Source of the DNA: Candidatus Thiodiazotropha endoloripes
GTDB lineage: Bacteria; Pseudomonadota; Gammaproteobacteria; Chromatiales; Chromatiaceae
NCBI RefSeq assembly: GCF_001708965.1
Contig: NZ_LVJW01000003.1
Span: forward strand, 496,001 to 560,000
DNA: 64,000 nucleotides
Direction of reading: 5' to 3'
Shown: positions 17,944-26,675 of the stretch, piece by piece
How positions within the stretch are numbered: position 1 is the stretch's first letter
Layout: every line of letters starts with the position of its first letter
Made by a program: the position numbers and the translations under genes
Notes under the pieces: model-generated
What the model was told of the DNA's origin: nothing
The model's input: the letters and a program-made list of their open reading frames with translations, nothing else
Database searches by the model: none

Positions 17944-18357
17944 ATGTCCATCTTTAAGATCTTTGATACCGCAGCAACCGGCATGAGCGCTCAGACGCTG
18001 CGTATGAATCTGGTGGCCAGCAACATGGCCAACGCAGATGCGGTCAGCAGCAGCCTCGGTGAGACCTATCGTGCCAGACAGCCGGTGTTTCAAACCATGC
18101 TCGATCAGTTCAATCCGGATGCGGTTGCCCATGGGGTTCGCATGGCCGGTGTGGTGGAGAGCGATGCACCGCTGATTCAGGAGCATGCACCGGATCATCC
18201 GCTGGCCAATGAAGAGGGTTATATCTTCCGTTCCAACGTCAATATGGTTGAAGAGATGGCTAACATGCTCTCAGCCTCCCGTTCCTATCAAAGCAACGTG
18301 GAAGTGGCGAACTCCGCCAAGCAGTTGTTGCTTGCCACCCTACGCATGGGTCAATAA
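17944..18357 (+). CDS. flgC: Flagellar proximal rod protein FlgC
   Basis: A 137-residue rod subunit of normal length. It begins MSIFKIFDTAATGMSAQTLR and has the rod signature NLVASNMANADAVSS. The C-terminal part reads SNVNMVEEMANMLSASRSYQ and NSAKQLLLATLRMGQ, the usual FlgC ending. It lies 2 bp after flgB and 10 bp before flgD, whose ribosome binding site AAGGAG overlaps the flgC stop codon. Confidence 0.95.
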   Translation: MSIFKIFDTAATGMSAQTLRMNLVASNMANADAVSSSLGETYRARQPVFQTMLDQFNPDAVAHGVRMAGVVESDAPLIQEHAPDHPLANEEGYIFRSNVNMVEEMANMLSASRSYQSNVEVANSAKQLLLATLRMGQ

Positions 18358-18367
18358 GGAGACCGTT

Positions 18368-19048
18368 ATGACAACCGGCATCGTTTCCGCATACAACCAA
18401 TATGAAGACATTGGCCTGGTCAGAGAGCCAGAGACCAATCAGTCCGAACAGGGACAGCTCGGTCTGGAGGACTTCATGAATCTATTGGTCACCGAGCTGA
18501 CCCATCAGGACCCTTTCAAGCCGATGGAGAACTCCGAGATGGCCACCCAGGTCTCTCAATTTGCCACCGTATCCGGGATTGGGGATCTGAATGACTCGTT
18601 TAATGATCTACGTGGCGCCTTGACCTCCAACCAGGCTCTGCAGGCGGCCAGTCTGGTGGGTCGGGATGTGCTGGTTGAAAGCAATGTGGGTGTGTTGAAC
18701 GAAGGTGAGACCGTCCAGGGGAGTCTGGTACTGCCGGCCTCGGCCAGCAACATCACCCTTCGGGTTACCAACAGTGCCGGCGAACTGGTGCGTGAGCTGC
18801 CGCTTGGCACCCATGAGGCGGGTAACCTCTCCTTCAGTTGGGACGGCTATGACGATGCCGGCCACTATGCGGGTGACGGTTATTATCAGATCAGTGCTAC
18901 CGCCAGCGTCGATGACGCGGAGATGGCGCCCACGGTGCTGGTATCGGCTCAGGTGGAGAGCGTCAATCTGGGTGGTTCAGGTGGTATCCAGCTCAATCTG
19001 GATGGCCTGGGTCAGGTCTCCATGAATGACGTGGTACAGATTCAATAA
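18368..19048 (+). CDS. flgD: Flagellar hook assembly (capping) protein FlgD
   Basis: A 226-residue cap that guides FlgE polymerisation and leaves when the hook is complete. The N-terminal family motif FMNLLVTELTHQDPFKPMEN lies near residues 36-55, followed by EMATQVSQFATVSGI. The C-terminal half is a Tudor/FnIII-like beta region with LGTHEAGNLSFSWDGYDDAG. The frame is open upstream to 18185 over flgC, but ATG 18368 with AAGGAGACC before it is clearly the start. Confidence 0.94.
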   Translation: MTTGIVSAYNQYEDIGLVREPETNQSEQGQLGLEDFMNLLVTELTHQDPFKPMENSEMATQVSQFATVSGIGDLNDSFNDLRGALTSNQALQAASLVGRDVLVESNVGVLNEGETVQGSLVLPASASNITLRVTNSAGELVRELPLGTHEAGNLSFSWDGYDDAGHYAGDGYYQISATASVDDAEMAPTVLVSAQVESVNLGGSGGIQLNLDGLGQVSMNDVVQIQ

Positions 19049-19107
19049 ATAAAGGTTTTTAGATTGGATGGGCGGTGTCCATTCAGTGAATAGACAGGAG
19101 AAAAAAG

Positions 19108-20382
19108 ATGGCATTTCGTATCGCACTGAGTGGTCTGGATGCAGCTTCCACCGACCTGGAAGTTACCGGACACAATATCGCAAACGCCAGTACCGTTGGT
19201 TTTAAACAGTCCCGCGCCGAGTTTGCGGATATCTATGCCAACTCGATCAGCGATGTGAGCAGTTCGGTGCCAGGTCGTGGTGTAAGGGTGACCCGGGTTG
19301 CCCAGCAGTTCTCTCAGGGCAGTACCGAGTTCACCTCCAACAATCTCGATATGGCAATCAATGGTGAGGGCTTCTTCGTAATGGAAGACTCGGCTGGTGA
19401 TCGCGCCTATACCAGGGCAGGGGCATTCTCCGTGGATCGTGACGGTAACGTGGTTGATCAGACCGGCGCCAGGTTACAGATTTTTCCACGTATCGGCACA
19501 ACTGGCAGTCTGTTCAACACCGGTTCAACCGTCGACCTCAACCTGCCGGTGGTTTCGGGTACACCGCAAACCACATCCAGCATCGAGGCAACCCTGAATC
19601 TGAGTGCTTCCGAGCAACCGCCTGCCGTAACCCTGGATCCAACAGCGCCGACCTTTACCTTTCCACCCGATCCTTTGAGTTACAACCACTCAACTGCAAC
19701 CACCATCTATGACTCACTGGGAACAGCGCATACCGCAACCATGTTCTATGTCAAAGTGGCGGACAATCAGTGGAACGCCTTCACCTTCGTGGATGGTAGC
19801 AATGTCACTGTGGGTGGTAATGCGTTTGCCGATGTCCAGTTCAGCGATACCGGCTCACTGGCCGTCAGTACCGGTGATGTGGATGCTCTGGGTAATGTGT
19901 TGATCGACGATTTCAACCCGGGTGGTGGTGCGGCTGACATCAGCGGTCTGACCTTTAACTACAGCTCCACCTCCCAATTTGGTTCTGGATTTGCCGTAAA
20001 CGAGCTCTCTCAGGATGGATTTACCTCTGGACGATTGAGTGGTGTGGATGTGGACGATTCCGGTGTGGTATTCGCCCGTTTCACCAACGGTCAATCCGAG
20101 CCCTTGGGTAAAATCGCCCTGGCCCGTTTCTCGAATAATCAGGGGCTGCGCCAGATCGGTGATACCAGTTGGGCGGAATCCTTCGCCTCGGGGGATGTAC
20201 AGATCGGTGAGGCCGGAACCAGCAGTTATGGATTGATCCAGTCCGGTGCCTTGGAGAACTCCAATGTGGATCTGGCCAAGCAACTGGTTAATCTGATCAC
20301 GGCACAACGCAACTTCCAGGCGAATGCCCAGGTGATCACCACAGCGGATGCAGTAACACAGACCGTTATCAATATCAGATAG
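19108..20382 (+). CDS. flgE: Flagellar hook protein FlgE
   Basis: A 424-residue hook subunit. It starts MAFRIALSGLDAASTDLEVT and carries the rod/hook motif HNIANASTVGFKQSRAEFAD, then LDMAINGEGFFVM. It ends with the conserved segment SGALENSNVDLAKQLVNLIT, AQRNFQANAQVITTADAVTQ and IRNQ-like tail. AGGAG lies 9 bases before the ATG. This is the last gene of block I: the expected next gene, flgF, is 11 kb away. Confidence 0.96.
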   Translation: MAFRIALSGLDAASTDLEVTGHNIANASTVGFKQSRAEFADIYANSISDVSSSVPGRGVRVTRVAQQFSQGSTEFTSNNLDMAINGEGFFVMEDSAGDRAYTRAGAFSVDRDGNVVDQTGARLQIFPRIGTTGSLFNTGSTVDLNLPVVSGTPQTTSSIEATLNLSASEQPPAVTLDPTAPTFTFPPDPLSYNHSTATTIYDSLGTAHTATMFYVKVADNQWNAFTFVDGSNVTVGGNAFADVQFSDTGSLAVSTGDVDALGNVLIDDFNPGGGAADISGLTFNYSSTSQFGSGFAVNELSQDGFTSGRLSGVDVDDSGVVFARFTNGQSEPLGKIALARFSNNQGLRQIGDTSWAESFASGDVQIGEAGTSSYGLIQSGALENSNVDLAKQLVNLITAQRNFQANAQVITTADAVTQTVINIR

Positions 20383-20410
20383 TGATAACTTCTGATTGAC
20401 TATCAAGGTT

Positions 20411-20438
20411 CGTAGGGTGCGGCATACCGCACCCTACG
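20411..20438. repeat. Perfect REP-like inverted repeat after flgE
   Basis: CGTAGGGTGCGG-CATA-CCGCACCCTACG has 12-bp perfect arms and a 4-base loop, 29 bp past the flgE stop. The GTAGGGTGCG core is of the kind scattered as REP-like elements in many proteobacteria. It may terminate flgBCDE or mark a mobile repeat; no T-run follows. An 11-base C tract lies just downstream (20454-20464). Confidence 0.7.
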
Positions 20439-20492
20439 CCCGATCACCTTTTACCCCCCCCCCCAACACCCTGGCTATCTCCACGCCTTGAT

Positions 20493-21377
20493 TCACTGAC
20501 TGGATTTGGTCAGGAAGCGCTCGATGCAGGTGATAACCTCGGTACTCTGCAGAATGCGCATGTGGCCGAGCCCTCTGGTTATCTGGAGTTCACTGTTCTT
20601 CCAGGCGGTGTGTACCGCTCTGCCGTTGGAGACAGGGATGTATCGATCCCGCGAGTCATGAATGATCAAGCCAGGAATATCGGCAGCACTGACCCACTCC
20701 TGCATGGAAAGCCTGGACCACATCGCTTCACCAAATCGCATCTCAAGTCGGTGTTTCAGCTGATTGACTACGGCACTGTCCATTCTCAGGATTTTGATAA
20801 ACTGCTGCAATAGGGTGGTGACATCCCTAGGTGGTGAAATACAGACTACAGAGTTCGCACGCGCACCATTTGCGATTGCGTGCATGGCGCACATGCCGCC
20901 AAAGGAGTGGGCGACTACGGCCGTATCTTCGCCGGACTCTTGCAGCAGTTGAGTGATTAAGTCGCTGATTTCAAGGATGTCCGTGCTATTACCAGAAGAG
21001 TGACCATGTCCTGGCGCATCAAATGCGGTGACCTGGAAGCCCCGAGCCACCAGCGCCTCCACCAGCAAGGTCATCTGTCCGGCATTGCCGTTCCACCCAT
21101 GCGTAAGCAGCACAGGTGCACCCTTGCCCCATCGATAGATGCAGACTGACTTGTTAGCAAATTTTCTGACTTCAGTAGTAGCCCGTTCCAATACCCGTTG
21201 CTCATCAACTGTTACGGGACGATGCTGGGTGCGATACCAGAAGAAGGTGGCCAATCGTCCGGCCAGATAGGGAGAGACCCCTGTCAGGGCGGAGAACGCG
21301 AACTGAATCGGTGTGTGTTTGGGCCCGTTTTTGCGTTTGTCTGGTGCGGATATGGCTTGTGCGGTCGATAGGGGCAT
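20493..21377 (-). CDS. Alpha/beta hydrolase
   Basis: A 294-residue alpha/beta hydrolase of unknown substrate. Residues 70-100 have VCIYRWGKGAPVLLTHGWNG (oxyanion region HGWNG); the nucleophile elbow is VVAHSFGGMCAMHA (serine near residue 158), the acid is likely the Asp in IHDSRDRYIPVSN, and the His is in RGLGHMR near the C-terminus. No signal peptide. AGGAG precedes ATG 21377. It is divergent from the AraC/GlxA-type regulator at 21483, with a 105-bp shared intergenic region, suggesting that the regulator controls it. Confidence 0.85.
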   Translation of the reverse strand: MPLSTAQAISAPDKRKNGPKHTPIQFAFSALTGVSPYLAGRLATFFWYRTQHRPVTVDEQRVLERATTEVRKFANKSVCIYRWGKGAPVLLTHGWNGNAGQMTLLVEALVARGFQVTAFDAPGHGHSSGNSTDILEISDLITQLLQESGEDTAVVAHSFGGMCAMHAIANGARANSVVCISPPRDVTTLLQQFIKILRMDSAVVNQLKHRLEMRFGEAMWSRLSMQEWVSAADIPGLIIHDSRDRYIPVSNGRAVHTAWKNSELQITRGLGHMRILQSTEVITCIERFLTKSSQ

Positions 21378-21482
21378 CTTCGTTCTCCTCAGGGCAGATT
21401 ACCGGTGTTGAAAAAAATATAGTCTTGGACTAGGTTGTCAGTAAGAGTCATAAATGACATTTTTAATGCCATATTCGCCAAC

Positions 21483-22523
21483 ATGAAAACGACCGTTTCC
21501 GTCGCCATCGTAGTGATAGAAGAGTGCATGGCCTCAGCCATCGCCGGTTCCATCGATATGCTCTACGCGGCCAACAGAATCAGTGAGGCGATGGGCAAAC
21601 AGCAACTGCCCCGTTATGAGTGGAAAGTGGTTTCCGTGTCAGGCCTGCCGGTAAAAACCGGCAATGGCATGCTGCAGGCGGTGGATTGCAGCTTAAAGGG
21701 AATACGCCCTGTGGATGTGGTCTACATACCCGGAATGTCAGTCATCGATGAAACCCGCCTGGTCAGCATCCTTGAAAACAACCGGCCGCTGGTCAACTGG
21801 CTGACCAAGCGCGCTGCCGGGAAGAGCCTGATCACCAGCAGTTGCACCGGCAGTTTTTTCGTTGCTGAAGCCGGTTTACTAAAGGACAAGCAAGCCACCA
21901 CTGGCTGGCCCGTGGAAGGTCTGTTTGCGGCCCGATATCCGGATGTCCGGCTGGAGAGTAGTGAGTTGCTGGTGGCCGCGGATTCCATTCTCAGTGCCGG
22001 TGCTTCCACCTCCTATCAGGACTTGATGCTGGAAGTGATTCGACGTTTCAGCAATCACCGGGTTGCCCATTTGACGGCCCGTTACCTGTTGCTCGACAGC
22101 AGTCGACACTCGCAGGCAGCTTTTCGCGTCAGCAGCGTGCGTAAATATGATGACCCGGTGGTTACCAGGGCTCATGAACTGATGCAGAAGAATCTGAGTG
22201 ATCCGCAACAGGTTCCTGAACTCGCCGCATACTTGAATGTCAGTGATCGGACACTGATCCGGCGATTTAAAAGCGCAACGGGTCAGGGGCCGAATGCCTG
22301 TTTGCAAAGCCTAAGGATCGACCGGGCAAAGTGGCTGCTTGAGAGTACAGGCAAGTCACACGAAAGCGTCGCCAACAGTGTCGGTTACACGGACATCAGC
22401 TCGTTCAGGCGTCTGTTCAAACGTAGTATCGGCATGACCATGGGTGAATATCGAAAACGTTTTAGGAGCAGACGCCAGATTGGAAGAGCGTCCCCGTTGC
22501 ACAGATCCCGAAAGACTGACTGA
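21483..22523 (+). CDS. GlxA-type transcriptional regulator (DJ-1/PfpI domain plus AraC HTH)
   Basis: A 346-residue regulator with an N-terminal class I amidotransferase-like (DJ-1/PfpI) domain (about 1-190; VAIVVIEECMASAIAGSIDM, the would-be nucleophile elbow ITSSCTGSFFVAEAGLL) and a C-terminal AraC/XylS DNA-binding domain (about 240-335; VPELAAYLNVSDRTLIRRFK, VGYTDISSFRRLFKRSIGM). The frame is open upstream to a TTG at 21435; ATG 21483 gives the usual N-terminus. It is divergent from the alpha/beta hydrolase. The ligand is unknown. Confidence 0.88.
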   Translation: MKTTVSVAIVVIEECMASAIAGSIDMLYAANRISEAMGKQQLPRYEWKVVSVSGLPVKTGNGMLQAVDCSLKGIRPVDVVYIPGMSVIDETRLVSILENNRPLVNWLTKRAAGKSLITSSCTGSFFVAEAGLLKDKQATTGWPVEGLFAARYPDVRLESSELLVAADSILSAGASTSYQDLMLEVIRRFSNHRVAHLTARYLLLDSSRHSQAAFRVSSVRKYDDPVVTRAHELMQKNLSDPQQVPELAAYLNVSDRTLIRRFKSATGQGPNACLQSLRIDRAKWLLESTGKSHESVANSVGYTDISSFRRLFKRSIGMTMGEYRKRFRSRRQIGRASPLHRSRKTD

Positions 22524-22824
22524 CTGGATGGTTTCCGGCTCAAGCAATTGGTTAGGAAAGGTGATTCTCTGTTAACACTGATTGACATATCTGAACTCAC
22601 TGGATCTGAGCGCTAAGGTGTTGTGAATAGGGATGATTGATGACATTCGTTAATTGTCGGATTTTTTTACACTAAAATGATGTATCGTCAAAAATTGATC
22701 CAATTTAGTAAATTATTTCCTATTATTATGTGGTGTTGCCTGTAAATACAGTGAGTTATAAATAATGGCAGCATATTTGCGTGTATAACTGGAATTGAGC
22801 AATCGATATTTAGGTAATGTTCGA
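22524..22824. other. AT-rich intergenic region before the PEP-CTERM gene
   Basis: About 300 bp without a credible gene; the last 200 bases are clearly AT-rich, unlike the flanking flagellar DNA. A promoter for the downstream gene is expected here but not assigned. Confidence 0.4.
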
Positions 22825-23439
22825 ATGAATAGATTTCAAATACTTACTGCAGTTTGCCTGCTGACCGTAAGTGGCTTTGCGCACAGTAATTTAATTGTGA
22901 ACGGTGGTTTTGAGTCACCTGGCATTACCAGTGGATGGACCTATGGTTCGGATCCCACAGGGGGTTGGCAGGGCGACAATATCGAAGTCTGGGCCTCGGG
23001 CTTTCTGGGTGTTGATTCTTACGAAGGCAGCCAGCATGGGGAATTGAATGCCCACGCTTACGATGGAACCGCATGGACTATTTATCAGTCATTCGACTCC
23101 GTATTGTCTGAAGTGTATGACATCAGCTTTGCCTATCGTGCAAGACGGAATAGCTCGGAAGCCTTTCGAGTAACTTTGCAAGATAGCGGCGGTACTATTC
23201 TGGATCAGCTCGTGGACGATCATGTTACGGGTCAGTGGAATCATTTTGCCGATAGCTTTTTGGGTACCGGTGACGAAATCACATTGACCTTTACCTCAGT
23301 CACCCCGACGGCAGGCACTGCAGGCAATTTCCTCGATGCGGTTGAAGTGACGAATGTGCCTGAGCCATCGACCCTTGCACTGTTTGGTGTCGGCTTGGCT
23401 GGATTGGGATACAGATCCCGTCGGCGTAAGCAAGCTTAA
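22825..23439 (+). CDS. PEP-CTERM sorting-domain protein
   Basis: A 204-residue exported protein. It has a signal peptide (MNRFQILTAVCLLTVSGFAH), a jelly-roll-like domain that opens with NLIVNGGFESPGITSGWTYG and is followed by aromatic-rich strands, and the classical C-terminal tag VPEPSTLALFGVGLAGLGYR followed by RSRRRKQA. Such tags are recognised by exosortase (EpsH/XrtA systems) and processed during export, often with exopolysaccharide production. No exosortase gene is in the window. ATG 22825 is used rather than TTG 22795. A strong terminator follows 27 bp after the stop. Confidence 0.88.
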   Translation: MNRFQILTAVCLLTVSGFAHSNLIVNGGFESPGITSGWTYGSDPTGGWQGDNIEVWASGFLGVDSYEGSQHGELNAHAYDGTAWTIYQSFDSVLSEVYDISFAYRARRNSSEAFRVTLQDSGGTILDQLVDDHVTGQWNHFADSFLGTGDEITLTFTSVTPTAGTAGNFLDAVEVTNVPEPSTLALFGVGLAGLGYRSRRRKQA

Positions 23440-23465
23440 ACAAAACTCCAGAACCTGGTTTAGGA

Positions 23466-23497
23466 AATCCAGCTTCGTCTGAAGCTGGATTTTTTTT
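23466..23497 (+). terminator. Rho-independent terminator after the PEP-CTERM gene
   Basis: The stem AATCCAGCTTC / GAAGCTGGATT (11 bp) around a GTCT loop is followed by a run of T residues. It is the clearest intrinsic terminator in this accessory region. Confidence 0.9.
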
Positions 23498-23797
23498 GCA
23501 GAGTATGGCTGGGAAGAATAAGCAACCAGACTAAGTTAAACTAGTACCAGAGTTAAGTATCATTTAAGATTATTAAACCACCTATGAGCTACATGGGTTA
23601 AAGCCTATTTCCAGTTATAGGTCACCGATCAAGCCTTGGGAATATGCAGGAGTTAGATGGTAGTCCTGCTGACTCACGAGAGTCAGCTCGTGATGCCTGC
23701 TCTAAGTTAAGATTATCAGAATACGATTAGCTGTCTAACAATCAACTTCGCCCGTTAAATAAAAACCAAGAAGCGATTTCTCAAAATGTGGTGAAAT
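23498..23797. other. Non-coding region with overlapping inverted repeats
   Basis: No gene is visible over 300 bp. At 23668-23692 two mutually exclusive hairpins overlap: GCTGACTC-ACGA-GAGTCAGC (23668-23687) and CACGAG-AGTCAG-CTCGTG (23675-23692). The arrangement could be a small structured RNA or an element end; I cannot name it. Confidence 0.45.
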
Positions 23798-24169
23798 ATG
23801 AGTAAGCCGATCATTATTCTTTGGACTGTATTAAGCTTTGTAGTATCGGGAATATTCGTTTTTTATGGATTAATGTTGTTGCAAGTTGAGCAGTTACCCC
23901 CATTATCATTTATTGCCGCTACAGTGGCGTTGAGTTATGGGTTGGCAACAATCTATTTATTATCACAAGCTTGGACAAAGACTGATACGAACTTAATACA
24001 AATTACCAAGTATATAGTTGTAGCAATGTTCATCGCCCAGGTTGTTCTTAATCTTGATGTTGGGATGATAAGTAGTTTTGAATGGCTCGGTCTTCTGGTT
24101 TTATCGTTAATGATTGGTATCAATTGGTTCTCAATCAAGAGTGTTACTGAATACCATAACCAGGCCTGA
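23798..24169 (+). CDS. Small four-helix membrane protein, function unknown
   Basis: A 123-residue protein made almost entirely of four hydrophobic helices (about residues 5-27, 34-56, 69-89 and 95-113), starting MSKPIIILWTVLSFVVSGIF. I do not recognise a family. AT-rich codon use differs from the flagellar genes and agrees with the surrounding accessory DNA. A GGTG element 8 bases upstream of ATG is the best ribosome binding candidate. It stands alone, convergent with the next gene. Confidence 0.55.
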   Translation: MSKPIIILWTVLSFVVSGIFVFYGLMLLQVEQLPPLSFIAATVALSYGLATIYLLSQAWTKTDTNLIQITKYIVVAMFIAQVVLNLDVGMISSFEWLGLLVLSLMIGINWFSIKSVTEYHNQA

Positions 24170-24269
24170 TAAATATCTCTTACCTGCCGACTGTCTGTGC
24201 CTATATAGAAACCTTGGTTATTGTCCCAATCCATATAACGATGGCTAAGCGGAATAAATATTTTATCAG

Positions 24270-25184
24270 TTAGTCACATTTTTGAGCTTTTCGGCTCTTG
24301 AACTGTTCACATAAAGAGAGGTATTGCTGAGTACTGCTCGGCATTGAGGTTCGCGCACGGGTGATGTCGGCGATCAGTTCAACACCCTGTTCAAGCATGT
24401 AACGGGTATCGAATTCATCCAAGATGCCGTTCTCGGTTTTGGATTCCGCTTGTTCGGCTGTGTAACTGGTTATGGCTTCTCCTGCTACGACGAATTCCAC
24501 CCAGGCATCAAAGATGTCGGGATCGGTTCTGAGAATTTCGCACTTTCGTCGCGCCATACAGGCATAGTGTCTGATCATCGACTCTATCTGCTGGTGTCCC
24601 TGGTTGTTGCGCAGACAGCCGACCATGTGTTCGGCGACCTGATCGATATTCTGCATGGTGAGTGCTATCTTTACATAGCGGGATTGGTAAAAATCCTCGA
24701 TCGACATGACGAAGGCTTTGAAAGGTTCACCCCATAACTCGTCGATCCCGGCATCGCCATTCCGGTGGCGGGCCAGCTTGCCCAGCTCCAGAGCCTCCTG
24801 CAGGCACTCTCCACAGGTACCCATCAACTCATTGTCGGTTTTAATGTGGACACCGCAGGCTTCCAGTTCAACCAGCTCGTTGAAGATATCAGCAGCGCGA
24901 TTGAATAACGCTCCTGCCAACATTGCACCCCTGACCCGTTTTTTACCACTGTCGGTTTCAGCCTCGTAATCGGCTCGAACCTTGTCAAGCAGGCGACCCG
25001 GGATATTGATTCCATGTTCCATATGGTTGAATAAACGGCGGGTGAGGGATTGAATCAGCAGTTTTTTGTCAGACAGGTTATCTACCGGTGCATGGTAGCG
25101 CTTGATCCAATAGCCGTCGTAGAAAATTCGCTCCACCCTGTCTATGACTTTCATGCTGCCATTTTCTGGATTCGTGTCATTCAT
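24270..25184 (-). CDS. Conserved-looking helical cytosolic protein, function unknown
   Basis: A 304-residue protein with no signal peptide or membrane helix and high Glu/Arg/Leu content, mostly helical. I recognise no family. Notable are the aromatic N-terminal stretch RIFYDGYWIKRYHAPVDNL (about 19-37), Cys-containing segments GTCGECLQEALELGK and HYACMARRKCEILRTDPD, and a Lys/Arg tail ending KSRKAQKCD. Neither ATG 25184 nor the internal ATG at 25154 has a clear ribosome binding site; the first is used. It is divergent from the DUF4437 gene (151 bp gap). It could be a regulator or a helical-repeat scaffold; both are guesses. Confidence 0.6.
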   Translation of the reverse strand: MNDTNPENGSMKVIDRVERIFYDGYWIKRYHAPVDNLSDKKLLIQSLTRRLFNHMEHGINIPGRLLDKVRADYEAETDSGKKRVRGAMLAGALFNRAADIFNELVELEACGVHIKTDNELMGTCGECLQEALELGKLARHRNGDAGIDELWGEPFKAFVMSIEDFYQSRYVKIALTMQNIDQVAEHMVGCLRNNQGHQQIESMIRHYACMARRKCEILRTDPDIFDAWVEFVVAGEAITSYTAEQAESKTENGILDEFDTRYMLEQGVELIADITRARTSMPSSTQQYLSLCEQFKSRKAQKCD

Positions 25185-25335
25185 GTTGATCGCAATTTGT
25201 ATTTTTCTATCAGAAGATATCTATCAAGGGAGTGTATAAATAATAGATTATTTCAGGGCCTATTGGATTAGCCTTAGCAGGCCCTAGTAGGATTTGTTGA
25301 TTCAGAGATAAATGACTACTATACAGAGGTAAAGT

Positions 25336-26181
25336 ATGGAGAGATTAAGAAATATGCGGACTTTTCCATTACCTGCAGTTATATGTGCAGTGTCCACAAT
25401 CTGCTTTAACACACAGCTCCTAGCGGAACCTGTCAAACAGGTTGTTTTGGCCTCTGAAATCAACTGGGAACAGTTAAATCCCTTGCGTGGAGACAAAAGT
25501 CCTCAAGCGGGCACCCTGTGGGGGAATCGAAAAGGGAGTGTGCCAACTGGTTTTCTTGCTAAGTTTGTGGATGGCTTCTCATCGCCACCTCATATTCACA
25601 ATGTCACCTACAGAGCTGTGGTCATAAGTGGCAATATCCATAACGATGACCCGGATGCTGCGAATATGTGGATGCCGGCCGGATCCTTCTGGACTCAACC
25701 GAAAGGTGAGGTACACATTACCTCAGCCAAGGGTAGTACCAATATTGCACTGGTTGAAATAGATAAAGGCCTCTATCTTGTCCTGCCGGTTGATAAGGCA
25801 TTTGATAGTGGTGAGAGACCGATTAACATGGATGCGTCGAACATCGTTTGGGTTGATCCCAAAGGGGGTGCGCTCTCCTCTGACGGACCTAAGGTTGCCT
25901 ATCTTTGGGGTAGCCTGAAAGCGGGTCAGGCCAATGGTACTTATGTTAAATTACCAGTTGGATTTGAAGGCAGTATAAAAAGCAGTGGATCACTATTTCG
26001 CGCCGTTGTGATTAAGGGTGTTGCTCAATATCGGGTTAGTGAAACTGAGCTAAAACACCTGCTTCCAGGTAGTTATTTCGGCTCCAAGGGAGCTTCGACA
26101 CATCAAGTCTCAATCATGGCGGGTGAAGAGAGCCTCATTTATATACACACAAACGGTAACTACGAAATTGTTCCGAAGTAG
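25336..26181 (+). CDS. Exported DUF4437 (double cupin-like) protein
   Basis: A 281-residue exported protein with a signal peptide (about residues 1-30, ending TQLLA). Two cupin-like halves follow: the first has [34 protein letters not shown] and [15 protein letters not shown] (metal-binding His candidates in PPHIH), the second [20 protein letters not shown] and [18 protein letters not shown]. This is the DUF4437 pattern, of unknown biochemical function. AGAGG lies before ATG 25336. No partner gene is evident; it is probably a single-gene unit. Confidence 0.8.
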   Translation: MERLRNMRTFPLPAVICAVSTICFNTQLLAEPVKQVVLASEINWEQLNPLRGDKSPQAGTLWGNRKGSVPTGFLAKFVDGFSSPPHIHNVTYRAVVISGNIHNDDPDAANMWMPAGSFWTQPKGEVHITSAKGSTNIALVEIDKGLYLVLPVDKAFDSGERPINMDASNIVWVDPKGGALSSDGPKVAYLWGSLKAGQANGTYVKLPVGFEGSIKSSGSLFRAVVIKGVAQYRVSETELKHLLPGSYFGSKGASTHQVSIMAGEESLIYIHTNGNYEIVPK

Positions 26182-26675
26182 TGTCTATCGGGCGACCAGC
26201 TTAGCTTAACTCTTTAATCTGTCATAAGGTAAAGGGCTGTATTGGTATCTATGTCCACACAGCTGTCCCGTTAACTTCGAAGCTTATGTAGTTAACTGAT
26301 GAATTGTCTTTAGCTTCTCTTTCAGATTGGGCGTTGAGTCATAAAAAAACTCGTGCAGCAGGGGATCAAAGCTGCTGTCTTTCACTCACATGAAACGCTT
26401 CGCGTACACCCTCTCCCCAACCCCTCTCCCGTAAAGGGAGAGGGGCTTTAAGATCTGTGTGGGTTAGACTGAAAGTTACTGGCGCCGCAATGAAATGTCC
26501 ACGTTGGTTACCGTTACGAATAAAGGCTACCGGCTGTTTTTTTGTGCATGATGGCTGTGATCGAGTTTTGGATGTTGATTGTCCGCGCACTCTATTACAG
26601 CAGCCACTCCAATCACTTTCAGTAAATGGGCATGTAGACCCAAATTTACATTCATGAAAGGATGCCTAACGAGGT
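26182..26675. other. Intergenic region with a dispersed-type repeat
   Basis: No credible gene over about 490 bp. The only marked structure is the pyrimidine-rich repeat at about 26408-26445. Short frames on both strands translate to the low-complexity peptides typical of this repeat (for example PLPLRERGWGEGVR) and are not genes. Confidence 0.5.
26421..26445. repeat. CCCCTCTCCC inverted repeat
   Basis: CCCCTCTCCC-GTAAA-GGGAGAGGGG, a perfect 10-bp stem, preceded by a partial direct copy (CCCTCTCCCCAA at 26409-26420). This motif is a familiar dispersed intergenic repeat in many bacterial genomes. It may end transcription from the DUF4437 gene or the facing gene. Confidence 0.65.

Noticed and set aside
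26366-26657. Short frames on both strands across the CCCCTCTCCC repeat
   Set aside because: The peptides (such as PLPLRERGWGEGVR) are translations of a widespread repeat, not genes.
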